Positions 34,350-43,926 of a stretch of 64,000 bases of DNA are shown piece after piece. Below the pieces are notes generated by a model. It worked only from the letters and a program-made list of their open reading frames with translations, ran no database searches and was not told the origin of the DNA. Each line of letters opens with the position of its first letter. Positions within the stretch are counted from its first letter, which is position 1. Location: assembly GCF_009938225.1 (NCBI RefSeq), contig NZ_AP019657.1, positions 1,922,001 to 1,986,000 of the forward strand. Reading direction: 5' to 3'. The DNA comes from Vibrio ponticus (GTDB taxonomy: Bacteria > Pseudomonadota > Gammaproteobacteria > Enterobacterales > Vibrionaceae). The position numbers were made by a program, and so were the translations under genes.

Positions 34350-34991
34350 ATGCAGACTATCGAGCTCGCTATTTTCTTACAGTTCTTTTTAGGACTGGTT
34401 GCTGCGGTTAACCCGCTTGGCATCATGCCAATCTTCGTTTCTTTAACGGGTCATATGACCTTAGAAGAAAAGCGTAAAACCGCGCTGACGGCGCACATTG
34501 CGATTGCGAGTATTTTGATCATCTCTTTGATTGGTGGTCAGGTGCTACTTGATATGTTCAGTATCTCGCTTGATTCATTCCGCGTAGTAGGTGGTTTGCT
34601 TATCCTAAGCATCGCGTTTTCGATGATGAGCGGTAAGCTAGGTGAAGATAAGCAGAACAACCAAGAAAGAACCGAATCAATCAGCCGCGAACAAATCGGT
34701 GTAGTGCCATTAGCGATGCCATTGTTAGCGGGTCCTGGTGCGATCAGCTCAACCATCGTTTACGGTGCACGTTACCCAAACATGGTGGATACCGTCGGTA
34801 TTGCACTAACGATTGTGGCATTCTGTTTCTGCTCGTGGCTTCTATACCGTTCAGCGCCATTTATCGTGCGCTTCCTTGGTCAAACTGGGATCAACATCAT
34901 CACTCGTATCATGGGTCTTATCCTTGGTGCGCTAGGTATCGAATTTATTGCCAACGGTCTACGCGGCTTGTTCCCGGCATTGATGGGCTAA
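34350..34991 (+). CDS. ychE: MarC-family membrane protein (YchE-type)
   Basis: 213-residue inner-membrane protein with six predicted segments, of the MarC/UPF0056 family; molecular function unsettled (some homologues were suggested to affect amino-acid export). Conserved stretches AAVNPLGIMPIFVSLTG near the N terminus, PLAMPLLAGPGAISSTIVYGA in the middle and ITRIMGLILGALGIEFIANGL at the end. Its divergent position beside adhE is the same as ychE in E. coli. A GCTAACCGC/GCGGTTAGC hairpin (35006-35029) follows. Confidence 0.9.
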   Translation: MQTIELAIFLQFFLGLVAAVNPLGIMPIFVSLTGHMTLEEKRKTALTAHIAIASILIISLIGGQVLLDMFSISLDSFRVVGGLLILSIAFSMMSGKLGEDKQNNQERTESISREQIGVVPLAMPLLAGPGAISSTIVYGARYPNMVDTVGIALTIVAFCFCSWLLYRSAPFIVRFLGQTGINIITRIMGLILGALGIEFIANGLRGLFPALMG

Positions 34992-35083
34992 CTGGCTAAA
35001 TATAAGCTAACCGCTTAAGGGCGGTTAGCCTCACCTCCCCTTTCTGGTATGATGCCAGATATATAAAATCACTTTGATACATC

Positions 35084-35923
35084 ATGCCTAAAACATCCTT
35101 AAAGCATCAGCTATATGTTGTTATCTTTGGCACCCACACCAAAGCTGGGCGCATCTTTGATATCGCGCTAATTATCGCCATCCTCACTTCTCTTGTGATT
35201 CTGGTGTTAGAGTCGCTGCCATCGGTGATGGTTGAATGGAGCACTCAGCTGCGTTACTGCGAGTATTTCTTTACTGCGCTATTTACGATGGAATACCTAT
35301 TAAGACTTTATTGCTCACCAAAGCCTCGCTCTTACGCCACCAGCTTCTACGGCATTATTGATTTACTAGCAATCCTGCCAACCTACATCGCGATATTTTT
35401 CCCGTCGGTTGCCTTTATGGGTGTGGTGCGCTTACTGCGTGTGATGCGTATTTTTCGCGTACTCAAATTGGTGCGTTACCTACAAGATTCTAATATCTTG
35501 CTGCGCTCGCTGTTGATGGCAAAACGTAAGATTTTTATCTTCTTCAATACCGTCGCGATTCTCGTCACGATATTAGGCTCATTAATTTACGTGATTGAAG
35601 GACCTGCGAATGGCTTTACCAGTATTCCCCAAAGTATTTACTGGGCGATCGTCACCATTACCACCGTCGGCTATGGCGACTTAGTCCCACAAACGGCATT
35701 GGGTAAAGGCATTGCATCTTTAACTATGCTGCTGGGTTACTCGATTCTTGCGGTACCCACTGGCATCATTACCGCAGAGCTGAATAATGAGATGAAATCG
35801 CACCGCACTTTAGTTAAGTGCCCTAACTGTTCCAAAGCTGGGCATGAGTCGGATGCGATGTATTGTAAGCACTGTGGCAGTGACTTAGCCGAGCCAGACG
35901 AACGAGTAGTTCCGGTCGATTAA
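35084..35923 (+). CDS. Voltage-gated-type K+ channel with C-terminal zinc ribbon
   Basis: 279-residue inner-membrane ion channel of the six-segment (Kv-like) class. S1-S4 cover about 25-135; S4 has regularly spaced basic residues (RLLRVMRIFRVLKLVRYL, 116-133), the voltage-sensor pattern. The pore follows with the K+ selectivity filter TTVGYGD (193-199) and S6 SLTMLLGYSILAVPTGII. The cytoplasmic tail ends in a zinc ribbon: CPNC (246-249) and CKHC (261-264). Such fusion is known in bacterial channel relatives but its role is unclear. Single gene with its own terminator. Confidence 0.92.
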   Translation: MPKTSLKHQLYVVIFGTHTKAGRIFDIALIIAILTSLVILVLESLPSVMVEWSTQLRYCEYFFTALFTMEYLLRLYCSPKPRSYATSFYGIIDLLAILPTYIAIFFPSVAFMGVVRLLRVMRIFRVLKLVRYLQDSNILLRSLLMAKRKIFIFFNTVAILVTILGSLIYVIEGPANGFTSIPQSIYWAIVTITTVGYGDLVPQTALGKGIASLTMLLGYSILAVPTGIITAELNNEMKSHRTLVKCPNCSKAGHESDAMYCKHCGSDLAEPDERVVPVD

Positions 35924-35930
35924 TACTGAA

Positions 35931-35955
35931 AAGAGCGCTGCATGGCGTTCTTTTT
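35931..35955 (+). terminator. Terminator of the K+ channel gene
   Basis: AAGAGCGCT and GGCGTTCTT arms with G-U pairs, followed by TTTTTG. Confidence 0.65.
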
Positions 35956-36004
35956 GATCAGGGTTACAGCCATTCTTTCAATTTTCCGCTTGGCAGATAC
36001 AAAA

Positions 36005-36025
36005 ATACCCACGCGAAGTGGGTAT
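36005..36025 (-). terminator. Terminator of the GntR gene
   Basis: ATACCCAC (36005-36012) with GTGGGTAT (36018-36025); on the minus strand TTTTTG follows. Confidence 0.8.
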
Positions 36026-36051
36026 CTGTAACAAATCGATTTGAGCGTCAC

Positions 36052-36705
36052 TTATTGGCTGTCTTTCAATGACTGACACTGCTGCGTAACAGGGGTGATG
36101 TTCGCTTTTGCTTCAGTCCAAGCTTTATCTGCGTCACCAGCACAAATCGCCTCAATCATAGGCGCATGACTTAACGCACTTTGCGTCAAATCATAATCTT
36201 CGTGTGTCATGCATAGATAACCTTGTAGTTGATTGGCTATCTGGCTAAACGCTTTTTCCATGCGCTTACTGCCACTGATCTCGATAATACAGCGATGCAA
36301 ATTAAAATCTGCCTCACTGATCATCTGAATATCACTTTCAGGCTGCGCGCAAAGATCGCAATACTCTTGGAAAACGGTTCGCAACTTTGTCTTATCTTCT
36401 TCGGTGGCTTTTTCTGCTGCCATCGCTGCCGCTTGGCTCTCTAACGCCACGCGCAAGTTATACAGCTCCCACAAGTCTTCATCATCTAGAGAAAAGATGT
36501 GCCAACCTGCATAAGGCTTTTGTACCACTAAACCTTCGTGAGATAAGGTGTTTAATGCCATGCGAACAGTGCTACGCGACAAATCTAAGTCTTTTGCCAG
36601 CGTGCTTTCAACAATTTTCTCGCCCTGATCCATCTCGCCTTTGACGATTTTTTCTCTCAGGTAATCTGCTGCTTGTTCTTCTAAGCTCTGTTTATTGATT
36701 TTCAT
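36052..36705 (-). CDS. GntR-family regulator, FadR/FCD subfamily (paralogue 1)
   Basis: 217-residue regulator. N-terminal winged helix (SLEEQAADYLREKIVKGEM, then LDLSRSTVRMALNTLSHEGL) and an all-helical FCD ligand-binding domain from about residue 75 (DLWELYNLRVALESQAAAMA). FCD members usually sense organic or sugar acids through a metal. I use the ATG at 36705 because the protein then aligns from residue 1 (MKINKQSLE) with its close paralogue at 59291. No catabolic gene sits next to it, so its target is probably elsewhere; asd upstream is in the same direction but separate. Confidence 0.88.
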   Translation of the reverse strand: MKINKQSLEEQAADYLREKIVKGEMDQGEKIVESTLAKDLDLSRSTVRMALNTLSHEGLVVQKPYAGWHIFSLDDEDLWELYNLRVALESQAAAMAAEKATEEDKTKLRTVFQEYCDLCAQPESDIQMISEADFNLHRCIIEISGSKRMEKAFSQIANQLQGYLCMTHEDYDLTQSALSHAPMIEAICAGDADKAWTEAKANITPVTQQCQSLKDSQ

Positions 36706-36769
36706 TGTTACGAATAGTGTTTGTTTTTTGCATACGTCGCTCGGTTCCGATTGCGACATCCCTTCCATG

Positions 36770-36788
36770 TTTGGTCTATCATACCAAA
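36770..36788. promoter_or_regulatory. Palindrome upstream of GntR paralogue 1
   Basis: TTTGGT (36770-36775), 7-nt spacer, ACCAAA (36783-36788), about 65 nt before the regulator's start. Its placement suits an autoregulatory operator; its sequence differs from the site near the paralogue at 59291. Confidence 0.4.
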
Positions 36789-36882
36789 TTCTATCGGAGC
36801 ACCGAACTAATAACGCCGCATTAACAACTGTATGCTCTAAATATGCTCAGCATTGCATTAAATTCAACCAGAATAAACGCAA

Positions 36883-36908
36883 AAGGCTACAGCGTGTGCT
36901 GTAGCCTT
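36883..36908 (-). terminator. Terminator of asd
   Basis: AAGGCTACAGC (36883-36893), GTGT loop, GCTGTAGCCTT (36898-36908); TTTTG follows on the minus strand. Confidence 0.82.
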
Positions 36909-36930
36909 CTATTTTTGCTTAGCTGAGTAC

Positions 36931-38046
36931 TTATTGCTTTTCAGCTAAGATGATACGCAGTGTGCGACGTAACGGCTCTGCCGCGCCCCAAAGCAATTGG
37001 TCACCCACAGTGAAAGCGTTGAGGAAGTCATCACCCATTGCCATCTTACGTAGACGACCCACTGGGATTGATAGCGTGCCTGTTACTTTTGCTGGCGTCA
37101 GTTCTTGCGCTGTGATGTCACGATCGTTCGGGATCACTTTAACCCAATCATTGTGAGTTGCGATGATCTCTTCAATCTCATCCATTGGCACATTTTGTTT
37201 TAGCTTAATGGTTAATGCTTGAGAGTGACAACGCATTGCGCCGATACGGACACAAGTCCCATCAATTGGCACTGGTGCGTTTTGGAAGCCAAGGATCTTG
37301 TTTGCTTCAACACCTGCTTTCCACTCTTCTTTGCTCTGACCATTGTCACGCTTAACATCAATCCAAGGGATCAAAGAGCCAGCCAATGGCACGCCGAATT
37401 TGTCAGTTGGGAACGTACCGCTGCGCATTGTGTCGGCAACTTTTTTGTCAATATCAAGGATTGAACTGGCAGGGTTTGCAAGCTCTGAGCTCACCGCGTC
37501 ATTAATCACACCCATTTGTGAGATCAATTCACGCATGTTTTGCGCGCCGGCACCCGATGCGGCTTGGTAAGTCATTGCACTGGTCCATTCCACGAGACCT
37601 TTTTCAAATAGACCACCTAAGCCCATTAGCATCAAACTTACGGTACAGTTACCGCCAACGAAAGTATTGGTTCCGCCATGGATACCCTGTTGGATTTGCA
37701 GATGGTTAACTGGATCAAGGGTAATGATTGAGTCTTCTGCCATACGTAGCGTTGAAGCAGCATCAATCCAATAACCTTTCCAACCGGCTTGGCGAAGTGC
37801 TGGGTAAACTTTTTCCGTATAGCTACCACCTTGACAGGTAATCACCGCATCAAGCTGTTTTAAACTTTCAATATCAAAGGCGTCTTGTAGATCACCAGCA
37901 TCTTTACCCAAGAAAGGCGCAGGAATGCCTACTTGTGATGTGCTGTAAAATACGGGTTCAATAAGGTCGAAATCGCCTTCTTCTACCATTCGTTGCATCA
38001 GCACAGAACCAACCATGCCACGCCACCCAACTAAACCTACTCTCAT
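36931..38046 (-). CDS. asd: Aspartate-semialdehyde dehydrogenase
   Basis: NADPH enzyme making aspartate semialdehyde from aspartyl phosphate, the branch point for lysine, diaminopimelate, threonine and methionine. 371 residues of the E. coli subclass: [26 protein letters not shown], the catalytic Cys in [10 protein letters not shown] (Cys134), and [10 protein letters not shown]. The ATG at 38046 has GGAGAG seven nt upstream, better than the TTG two codons earlier. Vibrios usually have two asd genes; the asd-nhaC neighbourhood here matches one of them in V. cholerae. Confidence 0.96.
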   Translation of the reverse strand: MRVGLVGWRGMVGSVLMQRMVEEGDFDLIEPVFYSTSQVGIPAPFLGKDAGDLQDAFDIESLKQLDAVITCQGGSYTEKVYPALRQAGWKGYWIDAASTLRMAEDSIITLDPVNHLQIQQGIHGGTNTFVGGNCTVSLMLMGLGGLFEKGLVEWTSAMTYQAASGAGAQNMRELISQMGVINDAVSSELANPASSILDIDKKVADTMRSGTFPTDKFGVPLAGSLIPWIDVKRDNGQSKEEWKAGVEANKILGFQNAPVPIDGTCVRIGAMRCHSQALTIKLKQNVPMDEIEEIIATHNDWVKVIPNDRDITAQELTPAKVTGTLSIPVGRLRKMAMGDDFLNAFTVGDQLLWGAAEPLRRTLRIILAEKQ

Positions 38047-38567
38047 CGTCAACTCTCCGTGTATTCATTTAAAAAAGGTATTCCTCTCATCTTTCATTTT
38101 TCGTACAAAAATCTCAAGTGAAAAATTGAACTTTAATCGGTTATTTTTAAATTAATGTTGTTACAAGGCATTTTTAGGCGACAATTTTGCTAAACAAGCG
38201 TTGTTAAACGAGCAAACATCCACCAGCCTCAACGAAACATCTGTGGCACATCACCACTACACAACAGCACATTAAGACCAACCAAAGATCACACACTGTT
38301 AACCGAATTAACCGCACATTTACTGAGTTGAAGTTTTTTCCTACAAAAGAGCGACAAAATCTCGAAATATTCACCCAGCTAATGTATGGTTTCGCCGAAT
38401 AAAAAGGAGTTAACACTCAAGTTCTTCACCTAATTTCATACTCTCAAGCGAGATTTACTATAAAAAACCCGCACTCATGAGTAGAAACAGTTCAACCTAT
38501 GATTATTTACAGAATAATCGGGTTAAACCGCGTGAAGAGTTCGATTTTAATAGCAAAGAGGCTCGCT
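38047..38567. other. Divergent region between asd and nhaC
   Basis: 521 nt, AT-rich, no supported gene. Since nhaC and lysine genes of vibrios can carry lysine riboswitches, I looked for the conserved riboswitch blocks here and did not find them. Open frames starting near 38477 are not separate genes. Confidence 0.5.
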
Positions 38568-40001
38568 ATGACGCAACTTACCCCTCGATTGCCAAGCCTG
38601 ACACAAGTAATTGTTTCACTTGGTTTATTTCTACTGATGGCATTTTCATTTACTGCCCAGTTAAATCTACCAATTCAGCTAGCACTTTATATCGGTTGGT
38701 TCATCATCATTACCTTGGGTCTAAGACTTGGTCACAAATATAAAGATCTTGAACAAGCAGCCTTAAACGGTATTTCAAATGGTCTCGGTGCAGTATTGAT
38801 CTTGCTTGCGGTCGGTGCTCTAGTCGGTACCTGGATTTCTGGCGGTATTGTACCAACCATCATCTACTATGGTCTTAAAGCTATCCACCCTTCAATCTTC
38901 CTTTTGGCTACCATGGTAATCTGCTCGCTGACAGCATTGGCAACAGGCACCTCTTGGGGCGCGGCTGGTACTGCGGGTATTGCAATGATGGGGATTGGTC
39001 AAGGTCTTGGTGTTCCTGCCCCGATTACGGCTGGTGCGGTACTGTCGGGTTGTTACTTTGGCGATAAAATGTCACCGCTATCAGACTCAGTGATTCTGGC
39101 ATCATCAATGTCTAACGTTGAAGTGATGGAGCATATTAAAGGTATGCTACCAATCGCGCTGATCAGCTACATCATTACCGGGATTCTGTTCACTCTGTTT
39201 GGCTTCCACTACGCAGGTAATGTGGATATGTCACAAGTACAAAACGTGATTGCGGCGATGGACAACCAGTTCTACATTACCCCACTTTCATTTGTACCAG
39301 TGGTGGTTGTGCTGGTTCTGCTGGCGATGCGTATGCCTTCGTTCCCAGTGATCAGCTTTGGCTCACTACTCGGCATTATCTGGGCGGTGACGGTTCAAGA
39401 TGTTGACTTCCTCACCGCATTTAACACCGCATGGGCACCATTTGCGATTTCATCGGGCGTCGACTTTATTGACTCAATTCTAAACCGTGGCGGCATGTCT
39501 TCAATGCTAGGCTCAGTTGCGGTCATCGTGTTTGGTCTAGGTTTTGGTGGTCTGCTCGACAAAGTGGGCGTTTTAGAAACGATTGCCAAGCTATTCGAAC
39601 GTCGTGTTAAGAGCGCGGGCTCTCTTGCAACCTCGACCATCGCAACCGCCTTTATGGGTAACGTTTTTGGCTCAGCGATGTATGTATCACTGATCTTAAC
39701 ACCAAAAATCTGCGCGAAAAACTATGACCGCTTGGGTTTCAAACGCAAGAACCTATCTCGTAATGCCGAGTTCGGCGGTACTTTGACATCTGGTATGGTG
39801 CCTTGGAGTGATAACGGTATCTACATGGCGAGCATCCTTGGTGTTGCTACCCTATCGTACGCGCCGTTTATGTGGTTAAGCTTCGTGTGTATTATCGTTA
39901 CCATCACCTGTTCATACATGGGTTGGTTTGTTGACCCATACGAGCCACAAGCTCAAACCAATAATGATGAGCAAGCTGAGTTGAAGCAGCAAACTGCGTA
40001 A
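38568..40001 (+). CDS. Na+/H+ antiporter, NhaC family
   Basis: Inner-membrane antiporter-type carrier, 477 residues, about eleven membrane segments. Family motifs: GTWISGGIVPTIIYYGL, TALATGTSWGAAGTAGIAMMGIG, GAVLSGCYFGDKMSPLSDS, GMVPWSDNGIYMA. The GDKxSPLSDS signature is diagnostic of NhaC. Start at 38568 with GAGG 6 nt upstream; upstream codons lack family similarity. Some family members move lysine or malate/lactate with Na+, so transport of an organic solute is possible; proximity to asd is suggestive only. Confidence 0.92.
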   Translation: MTQLTPRLPSLTQVIVSLGLFLLMAFSFTAQLNLPIQLALYIGWFIIITLGLRLGHKYKDLEQAALNGISNGLGAVLILLAVGALVGTWISGGIVPTIIYYGLKAIHPSIFLLATMVICSLTALATGTSWGAAGTAGIAMMGIGQGLGVPAPITAGAVLSGCYFGDKMSPLSDSVILASSMSNVEVMEHIKGMLPIALISYIITGILFTLFGFHYAGNVDMSQVQNVIAAMDNQFYITPLSFVPVVVVLVLLAMRMPSFPVISFGSLLGIIWAVTVQDVDFLTAFNTAWAPFAISSGVDFIDSILNRGGMSSMLGSVAVIVFGLGFGGLLDKVGVLETIAKLFERRVKSAGSLATSTIATAFMGNVFGSAMYVSLILTPKICAKNYDRLGFKRKNLSRNAEFGGTLTSGMVPWSDNGIYMASILGVATLSYAPFMWLSFVCIIVTITCSYMGWFVDPYEPQAQTNNDEQAELKQQTA

Positions 40002-40034
40002 ACAAGCTATATAAAATGGTTTAGTGAAAACTGA

Positions 40035-40084
40035 AGAGCGCCCCCCTGTAAGTGACTATATACAAACAGTGAGGCGCTCTTTTT
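40035..40084 (+). terminator. Terminator of the nhaC gene
   Basis: AGAGCGCC (40035-40042) with GGCGCTCT (40073-40080) around a 30-nt loop, followed by TTTT. Confidence 0.7.
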
Positions 40085-40124
40085 ATATCTATCTTTTGCT
40101 ATCGAATAAAATCAGCCTATTGGA

Positions 40125-41285
40125 TTAAGCTGCGATCTTGTTTCTTACCGCCGAGCGTTTACCCAACATATAGCCAAGCCCTAATGGCGCAAAGAAGATC
40201 ACTAGGATAAACAATACAAAGTACAAAATGGTACTTTTGATCAGCTCAATCAGCTTATCCATTGCAAGATTGACCACTTGCTGTGAAACATGGTCTAAAT
40301 CTCGGGTTAACTGCTCGCGCTCATGAGAGATAATCGCGGCAACCTCTTGGCGCTCTCTTGCCACCATCGCTTCTAGCGCTTTACGCTCTTCACTTAACTG
40401 ATTTAAGCGCTGCTCGGTTTTACTATCGATATCTTCAACTAACGGCTGTAGCTCTATCGCCATCTTTTCAGCCAAGTCACTCATATATTGCGGGTTATTA
40501 ATAATGAAATCATTCAGTGCATCTGAAGTCACTTTCAAACTGTCTAATGCTTGATTCACTTGCTCGATGCTTGCGGTGCTGTTAATCGCCAGCAGTTGCG
40601 CTTTCCACGTCATAATCTTTGGCGTTTGCTCTGAAACCAAGCTTAAACGGTCAGATACATCACCGATCGCTTCTGGCATAGTACCCAACGTCGTCACCGC
40701 ATCTTCTTCGCTGATCTGATTTGCCGCAAGCCATGCACGATAGGCAGGGGTGCGAATGAACCCTAAATCACTGAATGGGTGTTGCTTGGCAAACTCGGTC
40801 ACAAACTGACGTGATGTTTGATAGGAATTTCCTTTCAATAGTGCTTTAGCAAGTTCATCGATTTCATTGGCGAGATGGGCAGATACCAATTTGGCGGCAT
40901 CATGGCTAAACAAGCTTTTTCCATTGCCTTGTGAGTAGAATTGGTTCATCTGCTCGGTAAATACCCAAGTGTCAATCAACCCTGCCATTGGCGACACTTG
41001 GTATGCCGCCGATTGTAGCCCCTCTTCAGCGTTTATTTTCCATAGCAGCACGTATGACTGATTAATTTGATCACGTGAGTCATATTGACCGTGCAACACA
41101 TCAGCCGCTTGCTCAACTTGAGCAAAAAACTGCTGTGCGTATTCTCGAGTCATAATACGCATATTGAGTTCTTGCTTGGTGAGAGGGACCGTTTGACTAT
41201 CAATTTTCACTTCAAGAAGCGAACAACCTGATAAGAAGAGGGACACCACTAATGTGGCGAAAGGCATAAAGCGAGCGATAAACAT
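40125..41285 (-). CDS. Lipoprotein-like coiled-coil protein with C-terminal membrane segment
   Basis: 386 residues, not recognised as a named family. N-terminal signal with a lipobox (SLFLSGCSLLEV, Cys near residue 21), then a helical domain, then a charged coiled coil (about 270-340: EQRLNQLSEERKALEAMVAR and EREQLTRDLDHVSQQVVN), and one C-terminal membrane segment (STILYFVLFILVIFFAPLGLG) with a short basic tail. A lipid anchor at one end plus a helix through the inner membrane at the other is unusual and suggests an envelope-spanning or inner-membrane structural role. Start at 41285 has a GGTTGGA-type site. Confidence 0.72.
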   Translation of the reverse strand: MFIARFMPFATLVVSLFLSGCSLLEVKIDSQTVPLTKQELNMRIMTREYAQQFFAQVEQAADVLHGQYDSRDQINQSYVLLWKINAEEGLQSAAYQVSPMAGLIDTWVFTEQMNQFYSQGNGKSLFSHDAAKLVSAHLANEIDELAKALLKGNSYQTSRQFVTEFAKQHPFSDLGFIRTPAYRAWLAANQISEEDAVTTLGTMPEAIGDVSDRLSLVSEQTPKIMTWKAQLLAINSTASIEQVNQALDSLKVTSDALNDFIINNPQYMSDLAEKMAIELQPLVEDIDSKTEQRLNQLSEERKALEAMVARERQEVAAIISHEREQLTRDLDHVSQQVVNLAMDKLIELIKSTILYFVLFILVIFFAPLGLGYMLGKRSAVRNKIAA

Positions 41286-41472
41286 AATCCAACCTGACAA
41301 CAAAATAGATTGAGTTTGTGATCCAAGCATATTGAAGAGTATCGCTTGGATATGAACGTCTATTTATACATCAAATTGCGTTTCGCTGAGTCAGAAACAG
41401 TTCAAAGTTCTGATTAAATTATCAGCAAACAAGAAAACTGCTCCAATAGGGCTTAACGCCCCCTTATCCACG

Positions 41473-42702
41473 TTACCCTTGCTGAGCAATGTACTGTTTG
41501 GCATCTTCAATCGCCCGCTTAAGCTTGTTATCAAGATCCGGTAGCAAAGCTGGGACTTGGGTAATGTCTTTTTCTATCGCAACTTCTATTCTCGCCGCAA
41601 TATCTCGTAACTCAAACGCCCCCAAGTTTCCGCCCACACCTTTTAAACTGTGCGCTTTACGCATTGCATCTTCAGGAGAGTCCGTGAGTAATTGAGTTAA
41701 TTCAGCGACGTCGTTTTCATGGTCGTCAACAAAGACTTCAAGCAACATACAAAGCGATTCTTGATCGCCATCCAGAGAATCGAGCATTGCAGAGAAATCG
41801 ACTTTCGATTGGGTTTTGCTCTCGACTGGAGTCTCTTGCCAATCTTCCGCGACGTTATAGTCGGAGTTTGAGTCAATATGAACACTGCTGCTCGCCGCTG
41901 TTTCCTCAACAAACTCATCGCTTGGTGTAGGCTGACGATTGACCAATTGGCTGTGCAAAGTCCCCATCAAAAACAAAATTAACACGCCACTTACCACCGT
42001 ACCGAAAACCAGCATCCGCTCTGAGTTTTGGTGGTATTGCACTTTTACTTGATGCAACTCTTCATGTACCGAATGGTTAACCAGCTGTTCAACCAAGTAC
42101 CCACCCTTGGCAAAACTCCCCATGACACTTGAAGTCTCGGCAAGCGTAGACTGTAAATTCGAACGTGGTTGTGCATCGAGATCAAGAGATTGGCTATAGA
42201 GTTCATCCAGTAAGCGGTAGGCAACCGAACTTGCCATTTGGTTAGCAAACAACGCCTCAAAAACATTGGCGCTCAATTGATAGTAATAGGCTTGGACATG
42301 AGGCTCAGCGACAAATTGTTCGCGTTTATCTTGAATGTCTACAATCAAATCTTTAAGCGCAAGTTCGGTGCTGATAAACGCTTTACTGAGTTCGACAAAG
42401 CGACCTGTAGTAAAAACCAGTTGCTGCGCATCCGGCTGAAACCAAGCAAACTGCACGGGAATTTTTAGCTCGTCACACAACCGCTTAATGTTCTCTAGCA
42501 ATTCAACTTGCTGCGCAGTCATCTCTGTTCGATATGGCTTATCAAAATAGAGCGAGTTGCGAAAGTCATGCACATAATCAGCCATCTGCTCTATTTTTTG
42601 CACACGCTTTTCTGTGGTTTGATAATTGAATGCTGTTGCCGCAATGAGAACGAACCAGACCAATACTAGAGACCAACCTAGCTTCAATTGACGCTTATCC
42701 AT
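41473..42702 (-). CDS. Membrane protein with periplasmic sensor region and C-terminal HPt domain
   Basis: 409 residues. Two membrane segments (LGWSLVLVWFVLIAATAF near residues 8-25 and VFGTVVSGVLILFLMGTL near 245-262) frame a mostly helical periplasmic region. The C-terminal ~100 residues are a histidine phosphotransfer domain with AHSLKGVGGNLGAFEL (phospho-accepting His351). There is no kinase or receiver domain, so it should take phosphate from a separate hybrid kinase, or reverse-phosphorylate a receiver. A membrane sensor fused directly to HPt without a kinase is uncommon. Start at 42702; ribosome site weak. Confidence 0.82.
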   Translation of the reverse strand: MDKRQLKLGWSLVLVWFVLIAATAFNYQTTEKRVQKIEQMADYVHDFRNSLYFDKPYRTEMTAQQVELLENIKRLCDELKIPVQFAWFQPDAQQLVFTTGRFVELSKAFISTELALKDLIVDIQDKREQFVAEPHVQAYYYQLSANVFEALFANQMASSVAYRLLDELYSQSLDLDAQPRSNLQSTLAETSSVMGSFAKGGYLVEQLVNHSVHEELHQVKVQYHQNSERMLVFGTVVSGVLILFLMGTLHSQLVNRQPTPSDEFVEETAASSSVHIDSNSDYNVAEDWQETPVESKTQSKVDFSAMLDSLDGDQESLCMLLEVFVDDHENDVAELTQLLTDSPEDAMRKAHSLKGVGGNLGAFELRDIAARIEVAIEKDITQVPALLPDLDNKLKRAIEDAKQYIAQQG

Positions 42703-42797
42703 ATGCTTTTCACTTTTATTGTCCAACAATACAAGCATATACGGAAAAATTTTGAACGGTAGATTTGATTGATTATTTTGTCGACAAAGCACAAAAA

Positions 42798-42821
42798 AGC
42801 CCCGCTTAAAAAAGCGAGGCT
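42798..42821 (-). terminator. Terminator of yejK
   Basis: AGCCCCGCTT (42798-42807) with AAGCGAGGCT (42812-42821), one G-U; six T residues follow on the minus strand. Confidence 0.85.
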
Positions 42822-42839
42822 AGATAGTCAGAGAAGGTA

Positions 42840-43841
42840 TTAGCGGTTGCGCGTTAACTGATCACGCAAGTTTGGCGGCGTACCTTTAATGGTCAGTGTG
42901 TCAGTTTCTGGATCATAGAACACACGTTCACCCAACAGCAGGCTGTCGAAATTAATGTTCAAACCACCACCAGCACCAACGTACTTCGTTAACTTACGTA
43001 CAGTTGAACGATCGGCTGGGAAACTTTCTTCAAGTTCATAGCCATGGTCTTGGGTGTAATCTAAAAAGCTAGTGCCATCTTGCGCTGGTGGCAATTCACC
43101 TGACAGCTCTTTAATGTACACTTCATCACCCGATTTCAATTGATCATTGCAGTAATCGTAGACCTGCTTTTTGTAACTAATTGCTTCGTCTTTTTCTAGC
43201 TTAGAATCGGCACAGAAGTCTTCTACCGCCTGCATTAGCACTTGGTTTTGCTGTTTGGTATCAAGACCAATCTCAGCTTGCAGAAAATCCAGGAAGAAAT
43301 CCGCTACCTTGCGCCCTACACGACCTTTGATGTAAGAAAGGTAACGATTCGAGTCTTTGTCGGTTTCGTAGCTCGATAGGTCGATACGAGCCGCAATGTC
43401 CATCTTACTTAGATCAAGGTATTCTGTAGCGCTAATATCTAACCCTTCGGTGACTTTTAGGCTTTGATTTGATGGGATAATACCAACAAATAGGTAGTCT
43501 GTTGCTAAAGACTGGTATTCAGCAAGTACCAGAATGCCTTCATCAGCAAATGGGTATTTTGCTAATTCATCTTTTAAACGGTTAGCGCTAACTTGTGAGA
43601 AATCATAGAAATCACGCTCATTTTTGCGAAGTTCTTGCAACCAGAGCTGGAATTCACTGTCAGACTTAAATGATCCAAAACCTTTACCCGCTTTAGAGTT
43701 AAATACTCGATGCAGTTCAGCGACCAGGTTTTCGGTTGAGCTATCGTTCGCTAGCGCTTCAGCGCGAAAGTTAACCACCAGCTCATCAGAATCGTTTTTT
43801 TGCAATTGATGTAAAATTACGTTTGAAAGGTGTAGGCTCAT
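42840..43841 (-). CDS. yejK: Nucleoid-associated protein YejK (NdpA)
   Basis: 333-residue nucleoid-associated protein of the YejK/NdpA family (37-kDa nucleoid protein), conserved in gammaproteobacteria. Family features: N-terminal LSNVILHQLQKNDSDELVVNF, the central YLSYIKGRVGRKVADFFLDFL, and the C-terminal DSLLLGERVFYDPETDTLTIKG. Divergent from yejL-yejM as in E. coli. Exact role at the nucleoid is not settled. Confidence 0.95.
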   Translation of the reverse strand: MSLHLSNVILHQLQKNDSDELVVNFRAEALANDSSTENLVAELHRVFNSKAGKGFGSFKSDSEFQLWLQELRKNERDFYDFSQVSANRLKDELAKYPFADEGILVLAEYQSLATDYLFVGIIPSNQSLKVTEGLDISATEYLDLSKMDIAARIDLSSYETDKDSNRYLSYIKGRVGRKVADFFLDFLQAEIGLDTKQQNQVLMQAVEDFCADSKLEKDEAISYKKQVYDYCNDQLKSGDEVYIKELSGELPPAQDGTSFLDYTQDHGYELEESFPADRSTVRKLTKYVGAGGGLNINFDSLLLGERVFYDPETDTLTIKGTPPNLRDQLTRNR

Positions 43842-43926
43842 GTTAAATTTATCGTCTTTCTAGGATTCAGTTGCTCGGCATTGTAGGTTATCATAAGCCG
43901 CTTTACTATTGTTCATTAGAGTCTTT

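Noticed and set aside
38047..38567. Lysine riboswitch upstream of nhaC or asd
   Set aside because: Lysine riboswitches are known upstream of nhaC-type and lysine genes in this group, but the conserved blocks of that riboswitch were not found on either strand.
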